From NCBI GenBank assembly GCA_963921245.4, contig CAWUEY030000001.1, positions 744,001 through 808,000 of the forward strand: a DNA stretch of 64,000 nt, written 5' to 3'. This stretch comes from JABJGO01 sp963921245 (GTDB taxonomy: Bacteria > Pseudomonadota > Alphaproteobacteria > Rhodospirillales > Casp-alpha2). Positions within the stretch are counted from its first letter, which is position 1, and the number at the start of each line of letters is the position of its first letter. Shown here in pieces: positions 17,701-25,092 of the stretch. Below the pieces are notes generated by a model. That model worked only from the letters and a program-made list of their open reading frames with translations. It had not been told where the DNA came from and searched no databases. A program made the position numbers and the translations under genes.

Positions 17701-20079
17701 TCAGCCGCATTTTGAATACCCGCAGGATGCACAGGTATCACAGCCTTCCTGACGCATCAGCGAAGGTTGCCCGCATTTCGGGCACTGACGGAAGGGGGCC
17801 TGATTTTTAGAGCGGGCGGGACTTTCGTCTCCACCACCATTTCCCGAACCATAAGTGTCTGAAAGACCAATAACGTTCAATTTTTTGTCCGCTTCATTGG
17901 CCAATTGTCCGGGGGCTACGAGGAAACCGATTTCGATCATGTGACGTTCAATGACGCCGCCCATGGCGGCCAGCAGAGAGGGTACATATCGCCCACCTAC
18001 CCATTGCCCGCCCCGCGGATCGAAGACAGCCTTTAACTCTTCAACCACGAAAGAAACATCGCCGCCGCGTCGGAACACCGCTGAGATCATCCGTGTCAGG
18101 CCCACGGTCCAGGCATAGTGTTCCATGTTCTTGGAGTTGATAAAGACCTCGAACGGCCGCCGCCGCCCGTCCTGAATGATGTCATTGAGGGTGATGTAGA
18201 TTGCGTGATCGCTTTCCGGCCAGTTGACCTTGTATGTCGCTCCCGGCAGGGCGTCCGGCCGGTCGAGAGGCTGGGTCATGTAGACCACGGCACCCGAGTC
18301 GCCTTCGTCCAGGGGATAGACCGTCGCGGTTGGCTGATCCAGGGGCAACTCCGGTTCGCTTGCTGCCGATTCAGAGGAAGCGGATTTTCTGGTTTCCAGA
18401 ACCGCGCCGGTAACGTCATTGGGCCGATAGGTGGTACACCCTTTGCAGCCCAAATCGTAGGCCTGCATGTAGACTTCCCTGAAGTCGTCAAAGGAGATGC
18501 TTTCCGGGACGTTAATGGTCTTGGAAATGGAACTGTCGATGTACTTCTGGACGGTGGCCTGCATCACCAGATGGTCGTTGGGTGCCAGGTTCTGGGTATC
18601 CACAAAAGCATCGGTCAGGGCCGCGTCCTCGCCGCGAAGTCGTTGATAAAGACGGTAGGCGTAGTCCGATACGTCTTCTGAGCGACGTTCACCATCGGGC
18701 ATTAGGACATTGCGGGTATATTTGAAACTGAAGACCGGCTCAAGACCCGATGACACATTGTCGGCAAACAGCGAAATGGTTCCCGTAGGAGCGACAGAAG
18801 TGAGCAGGGCATTGCGGATGCCATGGTTGAAAATCGCGGCGCGAATATCGTCATCCAGGGAGGTAATGTGCCCTCCGGCTACATATTGTTCGGCGTCAAA
18901 TAAAGGAAAGGCACCTTTTTCGCGGGCCAGTTCCACGGACGCCATATAGGCGGCGCGTTGAATGGTCGACATCCATTGTTCTGTCAAACGGACAGCCTCA
19001 CCGGCCCCGTAACGGGCACCACACATAATCAGAGCATCGGCAAGACCGGTTACACCGAGACCTATCCGGCGTTTTGCCCTGGCTTCGTGACCCTGTTGTT
19101 CGAGCGGAAAATTGGAAACATCAATTACGTTGTCCATCATGCGGACCGCCACGGCGACGGCATCGGTCAGGACATCCAAGTCAACAGCAGCGTCAGTTTC
19201 GAAAGGTTTATCAACAAACCGGGCGAGATTGACGGACCCTAACAGGCAGGCACCATAGGGCGGAAGAGGCTGTTCACCACACGGGTTGGTGCCGTGGATG
19301 GTTTCGCAATAACTCAGATTGTTGGCCTTGTTAATCCGGTCGATGAATATCACACCCGGTTCCGCATAGGCATAGGTGGACCGCATGATGGTATCCCAGA
19401 GCGCCCGCGCCTTGACGGTTTTGTACACCGTGTCGTCAAACACCAGATCCCAATCGCCGTCTTCCTTGACCGCCTGCATGAAAGCATCGCTAACAAGCAC
19501 GGAAAGATTGAACATACGCAAGCGCCCGGGTTCGCGTTTAGCTTCGATGAATGCTTCCACATCGGGGTGGTCACAACGCATGACGGCCATCATGGCACCG
19601 CGGCGGGAACCGGCGCTCATGATCGTTCGACACATGGCGTCCCAGACATCCATGAATGAAAGCGGCCCGGAAGCGTCGGCACCGACACCGCCCACGTAGG
19701 CACCTTTCGGGCGGAGGGTAGAGAAATCATAACCGATGCCGCCGCCCTGTTGCATGGTCAGCGCGGCTTCTTTGAGGCCCTCAAAGATACCGGACATGTC
19801 ATCGGGAATGTCCCCCATGACAAAACAGTTGAACAACGTCACTTTTCGCTCTGACCCAGCACCGGAGAGAATGCGTCCGGCCGGCAGGAAGCGAAAATCG
19901 CTCATGACGTCGAAAAATTTTTGTTCCCAAAACCCAGGATTTTTCTCAGGTTTGCTCAACGCCCGTGCAACTCGGCGCCAGGTGTCGTCGATGCTTTTAT
20001 CCACAGGGTGCCCGTCAGCATGTTTCAGGCGGTATTTCATGTCCCAGATTTGATGGGATATCGGGGTAACATTGGCCAT
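17701..20079 (-). CDS. nrdJ: Adenosylcobalamin-dependent ribonucleoside-diphosphate reductase (class II)
   Basis: 792 residues. It reduces ribonucleotides with a radical generated from adenosylcobalamin, so no NrdB partner is needed. Blocks visible in order: RFLPAGRILSGAGS, TLFNCFVMGD, MQQGGGIGYDFS, SAGSRRGAMMAVMRCDHPD, the active-site strand GTNPCGEQPLPPYGACLLGS, RRIGLGVTGLADAL, SVAPTGTISLFADNVSSGLEP, and a C-terminal Zn-ribbon-like tail CPKCGQPSLMRQEGC…CASCGYSKCG that likely carries the re-reducing cysteines. The upstream 449 bp hold DnaA-box-like sequences (see separate entries). I saw no B12 riboswitch there. Confidence 0.96.
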   Translation of the reverse strand: MANVTPISHQIWDMKYRLKHADGHPVDKSIDDTWRRVARALSKPEKNPGFWEQKFFDVMSDFRFLPAGRILSGAGSERKVTLFNCFVMGDIPDDMSGIFEGLKEAALTMQQGGGIGYDFSTLRPKGAYVGGVGADASGPLSFMDVWDAMCRTIMSAGSRRGAMMAVMRCDHPDVEAFIEAKREPGRLRMFNLSVLVSDAFMQAVKEDGDWDLVFDDTVYKTVKARALWDTIMRSTYAYAEPGVIFIDRINKANNLSYCETIHGTNPCGEQPLPPYGACLLGSVNLARFVDKPFETDAAVDLDVLTDAVAVAVRMMDNVIDVSNFPLEQQGHEARAKRRIGLGVTGLADALIMCGARYGAGEAVRLTEQWMSTIQRAAYMASVELAREKGAFPLFDAEQYVAGGHITSLDDDIRAAIFNHGIRNALLTSVAPTGTISLFADNVSSGLEPVFSFKYTRNVLMPDGERRSEDVSDYAYRLYQRLRGEDAALTDAFVDTQNLAPNDHLVMQATVQKYIDSSISKTINVPESISFDDFREVYMQAYDLGCKGCTTYRPNDVTGAVLETRKSASSESAASEPELPLDQPTATVYPLDEGDSGAVVYMTQPLDRPDALPGATYKVNWPESDHAIYITLNDIIQDGRRRPFEVFINSKNMEHYAWTVGLTRMISAVFRRGGDVSFVVEELKAVFDPRGGQWVGGRYVPSLLAAMGGVIERHMIEIGFLVAPGQLANEADKKLNVIGLSDTYGSGNGGGDESPARSKNQAPFRQCPKCGQPSLMRQEGCDTCASCGYSKCG

Positions 20080-20528
20080 AACAAACCTTGTATATCTATC
20101 CTGTTTTGCCGGTCTTAAGACTCCGCGTGGTCCAGAGCCTGGCCTCGTTAATCACTAAATTGACATCCACAACAACCTATTCGATTGTCGTTGGCCATTG
20201 TCCTCATTCCAATGTCCTGATTGGCCAAACTGACGGGTAACCCGATCCTCGCCGCCAAATCCGGCAAAAATTCACATGTTTCCATACCAAAATCCAAGTA
20301 AATCAATGATATGGAAACAGAATGACATACTTCAATGTAGGTCATGCTGCCCCCAGGGTCAAGATTTTGTTCTTGTTATGTTTCCACAGGATTGTTAAGA
20401 ATTTCTATCCATCCGGTACCAGTTTTCATGCCGGGTTCAGGCGTTTTGCCCGTTATTCACAGGATGCCGGAGGTGGACAGGTCACTGAATTGTCAACAGG
20501 ATTTTCCACACGCACGTTTTGCGCAGAA
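20080..20528. other. 449-bp gene-free region upstream of nrdJ
   Basis: The region lies between plsC (3' end) and nrdJ (5' end), both on the minus strand, so it should contain the nrdJ promoter and the plsC terminator. It holds one consensus DnaA box TTATTCACA (20453-20461), the near-matches TTTTCCACA (20492-20500) and GTTTCCACA (20380-20388), and a 9-bp inverted repeat GTTTCCATA / TATGGAAAC (20278-20286, 20310-20318). No convincing ORF was seen. Confidence 0.6.
20278..20318. repeat. 9-bp inverted repeat upstream of nrdJ
   Basis: GTTTCCATA at 20278-20286 and its exact complement TATGGAAAC at 20310-20318 are separated by 23 bases. Both arms are perfect. It could be an operator or a weak hairpin; no T-run follows on either strand, so a terminator is unlikely. 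Confidence 0.5.
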
Positions 20529-21266
20529 TCACCATGTTTGCGACATGACCGAACGGGCGTCGTGTTCGAGCTTCTCCGTCGCCGTCTCGATACAGGTTTT
20601 CAGCTGGTCCATAAAAACCGCGCGGTCCAATCCCGCCTCTATGGGTGGCAGAAACTCCACGGTGATGACGCCGGGATATTTTTTTCCGACGCTGCGGCGA
20701 CCCCAGAAAAGCCCTGAATTTAGGGCCACTGGCACAACAGGCACATCTGTGGCGCGGTAAATCGCGGCGATCCCCGGATGATAGGGCCGGGATTCACCGG
20801 GTGACACTCGGGTACCTTCCGGGAAAATCACCACGCGTCGTCCTTCTTGGAGGCGTTCCTTGGTTTCTGCCAGCATCTGTTTAAGCGCGGCGCCGCCCCC
20901 GGAACGGTCTACGGCGATCGACCGTACCTTACGGGCACACCATCCCCATATGGGAATCGACAACAGTTCTTTCTTCAAAACATAAACCGTGTTTGGCAGC
21001 AAGAGGGGAAAAACGGCGGTCTCCCACGCCGATTGATGTTTTACGGCAATCACGGCTGGTCCGTCTGGAATGTTCTCTTCACCGATGATGACAAACCGTA
21101 TGCCGAGGACCCATCGGGACAGGAAACGCAGAAGCCTGGCCCAAACAATGACCGTATTCAGGGTATGCCGCCAGTGGAAAGGCAACAGCAAGATCATATA
21201 CAACAGAAAACCGACAGTAATGAGGGTTTGTATTATGTCGTAGAAAAAGGAGCGTATGGCTGTCAT
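20529..21266 (-). CDS. plsC: 1-acyl-sn-glycerol-3-phosphate acyltransferase
   Basis: 245 residues with N-terminal membrane helices. It acylates lysophosphatidic acid to phosphatidic acid at the inner membrane. Family blocks: VIAVKHQSAWETAVFP (the HX4D box, here HX4E), VRSIAVDRSGG, VVIFPEGTRVSPGE and VPVVPVALNSGLFW. The Asp-to-Glu change in the first box appears in several alphaproteobacterial relatives as far as I recall, so activity is plausible. It is the last gene of the run ftsE, ftsX, YdcF, plsC on this strand. Confidence 0.92.
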   Translation of the reverse strand: MTAIRSFFYDIIQTLITVGFLLYMILLLPFHWRHTLNTVIVWARLLRFLSRWVLGIRFVIIGEENIPDGPAVIAVKHQSAWETAVFPLLLPNTVYVLKKELLSIPIWGWCARKVRSIAVDRSGGGAALKQMLAETKERLQEGRRVVIFPEGTRVSPGESRPYHPGIAAIYRATDVPVVPVALNSGLFWGRRSVGKKYPGVITVEFLPPIEAGLDRAVFMDQLKTCIETATEKLEHDARSVMSQTW

Positions 21267-21275
21267 TCTATCCGA

Positions 21276-21929
21276 TCATTCCTCAGAGCTGTCGGTTGTT
21301 GCCGTTATCCTCAAGTTCGTGAGGGTTTCCAGCCACTGCCGACACCAGGCCAGCAAATACTTGTTATATTCTTTTATGAAGAGGGCGGCGGTCCCTGGCC
21401 ATAACCACCATTCGTTTTTTACTGAGTCCGGAAAAACAGGGTGCTGAAAAATTTTCACATTGGGCAGCCTGTGGCGGAATTCCAGCAAACTGCGGGGCAT
21501 GTGATAGGACGCTGTTACCAGCCGAATGGAATCAATGTTCCGGGCCGCGGCCCAAACTGCTGTTTCCTCTGCATTCCCCCGCGTGTCTGTTGCGTTACCA
21601 ATCTCGATCCGGGACGATAGGGTTTCAGGGTTCTCCTGTACGAGCGTGATGAGTGCATTGACGTCGACACCCTGATAGACCCCCGAGACAAACAGAACGG
21701 CGGCGCGATTGTTTTTCAGCAGCGTCAGGCCGGTTTCCAATCGTCCGCTGCCACCGGTCAGGACGACAACCGCATCGGTTGCTTCATGCGGTTCCGCGAC
21801 GGTTTTGGGGAAGTTATCTGCGTACGCGACCAGGCCCAAACCCCAGCCCGTAAGCAACAACAAAATGAATAAGCCTGCTGCGATCCAGCGTGAACCGGCA
21901 CCTCGACGTGTCGATCGCAGGCCAGCCAT
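21276..21929 (-). CDS. YdcF-family (DUF218) protein
   Basis: 217 residues. An N-terminal membrane span (AAGLFILLLLTGWGLGLVAY) precedes a DUF218 domain with ATDAVVVLTGGSGRLETGL, SGVYQGVD, NATDTRGNAEETAVWA and LVTASYHMPRSLLEFRHRLP. DUF218 proteins such as SanA/ElyC affect envelope integrity; the reaction is not settled. It sits between ftsX and plsC with gaps of only a few bases, so an envelope role fits the context. Confidence 0.87.
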   Translation of the reverse strand: MAGLRSTRRGAGSRWIAAGLFILLLLTGWGLGLVAYADNFPKTVAEPHEATDAVVVLTGGSGRLETGLTLLKNNRAAVLFVSGVYQGVDVNALITLVQENPETLSSRIEIGNATDTRGNAEETAVWAAARNIDSIRLVTASYHMPRSLLEFRHRLPNVKIFQHPVFPDSVKNEWWLWPGTAALFIKEYNKYLLAWCRQWLETLTNLRITATTDSSEE

Positions 21930-21932
21930 GGA

Positions 21933-22814
21933 TCAGGGCATCCGGGCCAGCGTGCGCAGGACAGTGTTTCGAGCGGTCATCATGGCGATGATGGCAACGA
22001 TCACGGGTAGCACCGCGATCAAAAGATACTGATACGCCGCGAAGTCAGTGACGGACAGACTGCCCAATTGCATGTGGCTGGCGTAAAACCGGATGGCGTA
22101 CAGCGTGGGGATGGCAAACAACAAACCTGTGAGCCCGCCACGCAATCCCAGCCACAGCGCACGACTGGCAAATTGGCGGGCAACATATGAGTCCTGTGCG
22201 CCGATCAAATGCAACACCTGGATAGCCTCACCATGAACGGCCAACCCCGTTTTGGTGGTGAAAACGACGGTGCCGACAGTTACCAGCACAATAACCGTAA
22301 CGACGGATATGGCAATCCATTGCAGGGTCTGGAGCATACGAACCAACCGGTCCAACCACACCCCATGATCGTCGACGCTGGCACCTGGAACAGAGATGGC
22401 GAGACGCTGGTTGAGGGCGTCTATATCAACCCTGACATCTACATCCATGGTGACATCAATCAGGCGGGGCAGCGGCAGATCGGCCATGCCCGCAATATCA
22501 CCTAGCCAGGGCTCGACCAGCGATAGAGTGTCGTTTTCACTGACCAAACTGGCTTCAATAACGCCAGGGGTACTTCGCAGGACTTCCAGGGTTTCCTGAA
22601 TAGCGCTTTTGGAAACCGCGTCTGTTTTCTGATCCGGCGCCAGTTGAACTGTCAGCGTACCACTGACACCTCTATCCCAGTTGTTGACCGTTTTGCTTAG
22701 AACCATAATGCCGACAACCGCCAGAACCGCCAGGTAAACCATGAACGCGATGAGCCATGGCAAAAATCGCGCATGGGCATCATGATCCAGTGGCAGGTCT
22801 ATTCGATTGATCAT
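21933..22814 (-). CDS. ftsX: Cell division ABC transporter permease FtsX
   Basis: 293 residues: an N-terminal cytoplasmic stretch, a first membrane span (FMVYLAVLAVVGIMVL), a ~110-residue periplasmic loop, and three C-terminal spans typical of the FtsX permease fold (WIAISVVTVIVLVTVGTVVF, then the ALWLGLRGGLTGLLFAIP and YLLIAVLPVIVAIIAMM regions). With FtsE it transmits ATP hydrolysis to periplasmic cell-wall hydrolases at the septum. It starts 30 bp after ftsE. Confidence 0.93.
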   Translation of the reverse strand: MINRIDLPLDHDAHARFLPWLIAFMVYLAVLAVVGIMVLSKTVNNWDRGVSGTLTVQLAPDQKTDAVSKSAIQETLEVLRSTPGVIEASLVSENDTLSLVEPWLGDIAGMADLPLPRLIDVTMDVDVRVDIDALNQRLAISVPGASVDDHGVWLDRLVRMLQTLQWIAISVVTVIVLVTVGTVVFTTKTGLAVHGEAIQVLHLIGAQDSYVARQFASRALWLGLRGGLTGLLFAIPTLYAIRFYASHMQLGSLSVTDFAAYQYLLIAVLPVIVAIIAMMTARNTVLRTLARMP

Positions 22815-22844
22815 CGGGTGCTTGTCCGTTGAGCCATGGTCACA

Positions 22845-23606
22845 TTACAGATAGTTGAGAACATCCGGATCGTAGGGAACGGCGGTGCTCAGGGGGTTGT
22901 TCTCGTTTTCTCCGGCGATTGCCTTTTCAGGCAGATGCAGTATCCCGGATTCCAGATGAAGCACTGGATGGCCCAGTTGTTCAACCAGTTGCTGATTGTG
23001 GGTTGCTATGACCACGGTCGTGCCCAACCGATTGAGTTCCTCAAACAGATGCATCAGACGATAAGCCATCCGGTCATCAACATTTCCTGTCGGTTCGTCG
23101 GCGAGCAGTACTCGGGGGCGGGCGATGACGGCGCGCGCGATGGATACCCGTTGTTGTTGCCCACCGGAGAGAGTTGCCGGTTTCGATTTCATGTGGTTTT
23201 CGAGTCCGACCCAGGCCAATAGCTCCTCGACATTTTTGCGGACTTCGGCTTCGCTGGTGCCGGAAATTCTAAGCGGCAAGGCCACATTGTCAAAAGTGCT
23301 GAGATGGTTGAGCAGTCGGTATTCCTGAAACACGACACCGACCCGTCTTCTCAGAAACGGTAAATCCTTTCGAGGGGTGGTCGCGACATCCCGTCCAAAC
23401 ATGGAAATCAACCCCCGCGTAGGGCGGAGCGCCATGTACATCAGTTTCATCAGCGAGGATTTACCGGCCCCGCTGGCCCCCGTCAGAAAGTGGAAACTTC
23501 CTGCTTCCAGTTCAAAGTAGATATCCTGAAGAACCTCGGGACCGAGGCCGTATCGCAGCCCTACGTTTTCGAATCGAACGACAGGTTCGGTGGTAATCAC
23601 GCTCAT
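22845..23606 (-). CDS. ftsE: Cell division ATP-binding protein FtsE
   Basis: About 253 residues from the ATG at 23606 (MSVITTEPVV); a TTG nine codons upstream is also possible. Canonical ABC ATPase: RFENVGLRYG, Walker A GASGAGKSSL, the FtsE-typical MYMALRPTRGLISMFGRDV, VFQEYRLLNHLSTFDNVALPLRI, signature LSGGQQQRVSIARAV, Walker B VLLADEPTGNVD and the switch His in VVIATHNQQL. It powers FtsX. A divergent zinc-ribbon gene begins 194 bp away. Confidence 0.95.
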   Translation of the reverse strand: MSVITTEPVVRFENVGLRYGLGPEVLQDIYFELEAGSFHFLTGASGAGKSSLMKLMYMALRPTRGLISMFGRDVATTPRKDLPFLRRRVGVVFQEYRLLNHLSTFDNVALPLRISGTSEAEVRKNVEELLAWVGLENHMKSKPATLSGGQQQRVSIARAVIARPRVLLADEPTGNVDDRMAYRLMHLFEELNRLGTTVVIATHNQQLVEQLGHPVLHLESGILHLPEKAIAGENENNPLSTAVPYDPDVLNYL

Positions 23607-23799
23607 CGGAAAGACGTAACATTTCTGGATCAAGCCAGACAGTCCAAATTTCTCAACCCCTCGACAATGGCACGATACCGGGCTTTTCGTCCAGATTTAC
23701 GGTGCAGGAACCCGCAGGTTGTTGTAGCTTGGTCTCAGCGGCTTGCCTTCGAATCGCGGTCCGCTTATAAACATGAAAAGATAAAAAGTCCGGGCGCGC

Positions 23800-25059
23800 A
23801 TGATAATTACCTGTCCAAATTGCCGAACCAAGTATTCGGTTGACCCCAACGGGTTTGTTCCTTCGGGCAGAACTGTGCGCTGTTTCAATTGTTCTCACCA
23901 GTGGTTTCAGCAACCGGTGACCGTGAACATTCCGAGACCCGCCGCACCACCACCGCAATATTATCAACAACCGAGTCAGCCGCCACCAGGGTACCCGCCG
24001 TTTGCCTATGCCGGTTATCCGCCGCCGCAGGGTTATCCGCCACCACCGGGCTATCCACCCGTGGATCCCAATGCACAGGTAGGCTCTACTGCCGGGATGC
24101 CATCGGATGGGGCATCGGACGAAGCCTATATGCCAACACCTGAAGTCAAACCGGAACTGATTGAAGAGCCGGATGCCGGTTTTGGTGACATGATGGATGA
24201 GGCCACTTCAGACGAAGAAGAGGATGTCATTGTCAATGCCGGAACGGATATTGATTCCCTGTTTGAAGAGGATGGTGTGGACGAAGCGGTAGAAGAACGC
24301 GAACAGGAAGCAGACCCTCTCGCCGATATGTCTGACGACGACCTCGACGCCATGTTCGCGGGTGAAGCGGAGCCCGAGGAAATCGCTTCGATTTTAGACG
24401 GCGACTCGAATGACGACTCCACCGATGACGTTATCGATATCGATGATATTCCGGATCCCGAACCGTTGCCTGAAAGCCTGACATCGGACTTGCACGATGA
24501 TGCCCTTCCCGACGTCGACGATGATGAAGTTCCCCGCCGCAGGCGCGTTCCGCCCAGGAAGAAAAAGGGCAAGGGCGGCCTGATCGTAAGCATCGTAATG
24601 GTGATTTTCCTGCTTGGTTCTGGCGGAGCATTTGTGTTCCTGCAAAACATGATTGTTCAGATGGTGCCGTCTCTCACCCCTGTTTATGAAACTCTCGCAC
24701 CTGTTTACGAAGCTCTCGCCCCTGTTTATGAAATGATCGGGTTGACGGAACCTTTGGGTGAGGGCCTTGAAATTGGTGATGTCTCTTCCGAACGAACGTC
24801 GGAGGGTGGCGTCGATTTCCTTGTTGTATCGGGCACTGTTACAAACACGTCCGAAAGCGAAAAGAGTGTTCCGCTGGTCAAAGCATTGCTAGTCGACGGT
24901 GACGGGGTTGAAGTCCAATCTGTCGTTCAGGAACCCGGTGCAGCTGTTCTGGCAGGCGGCGATGTCCTGCAATTCAGTGTGACGATTGAAGAGCCGTCCA
25001 TTCTGGCGCGGCGGCTCGAAGTGACATTTGCACCGCGTCCCGATGAAGCGGCGCAGTAA
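23800..25059 (+). CDS. MJ0042-type zinc-ribbon / DUF3426-like membrane protein
   Basis: 419 residues. The N-terminus is an MJ0042 zinc ribbon (ITCPNCRTKYSVDP … TVRCFNCSHQW). A Pro/Tyr/Gln-rich linker follows (repeats such as PPPGYPP), then a very acidic region (~residues 110-235), a basic patch RRRRVPPRKKKGKGG, one membrane span (LIVSIVMVIFLLGSGGAFVF) and a beta-rich C-terminal domain resembling DUF3426. After the span a seven-residue unit (PVYETLA, PVYEALA, PVYEMIG) repeats, encoded by a 21-bp tandem repeat at 24679-24741. The gene is commonly divergent from ftsE in alphaproteobacteria, but its role is unknown. Confidence 0.85.
   Translation: MIITCPNCRTKYSVDPNGFVPSGRTVRCFNCSHQWFQQPVTVNIPRPAAPPPQYYQQPSQPPPGYPPFAYAGYPPPQGYPPPPGYPPVDPNAQVGSTAGMPSDGASDEAYMPTPEVKPELIEEPDAGFGDMMDEATSDEEEDVIVNAGTDIDSLFEEDGVDEAVEEREQEADPLADMSDDDLDAMFAGEAEPEEIASILDGDSNDDSTDDVIDIDDIPDPEPLPESLTSDLHDDALPDVDDDEVPRRRRVPPRKKKGKGGLIVSIVMVIFLLGSGGAFVFLQNMIVQMVPSLTPVYETLAPVYEALAPVYEMIGLTEPLGEGLEIGDVSSERTSEGGVDFLVVSGTVTNTSESEKSVPLVKALLVDGDGVEVQSVVQEPGAAVLAGGDVLQFSVTIEEPSILARRLEVTFAPRPDEAAQ
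24679..24741 (+). repeat. Three tandem 21-bp repeats inside the zinc-ribbon gene
   Basis: Three adjacent 21-bp units each begin CCTGTTTA(T/C)GAA and encode PVYE plus three residues. Copies 1 and 2 are nearly identical; copy 3 diverges at its end. They lie just outside the membrane span and may form a stalk of variable length. Confidence 0.85.
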
Positions 25060-25092
25060 TTCCTTTTAACCCTGGCCTTAAATCAGTGAAGT

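Noticed and set aside
20080..20300. Possible cobalamin riboswitch or NrdR box upstream of nrdJ
   Set aside because: No GCCACTG-type B12 box or typical B12 element fold was seen, and the only AT-rich candidate near 20090 is not palindromic enough for an NrdR box.
20148..20345. 65-codon minus-strand frame upstream of nrdJ
   Set aside because: No family resemblance and no ribosome site; part of the promoter region.
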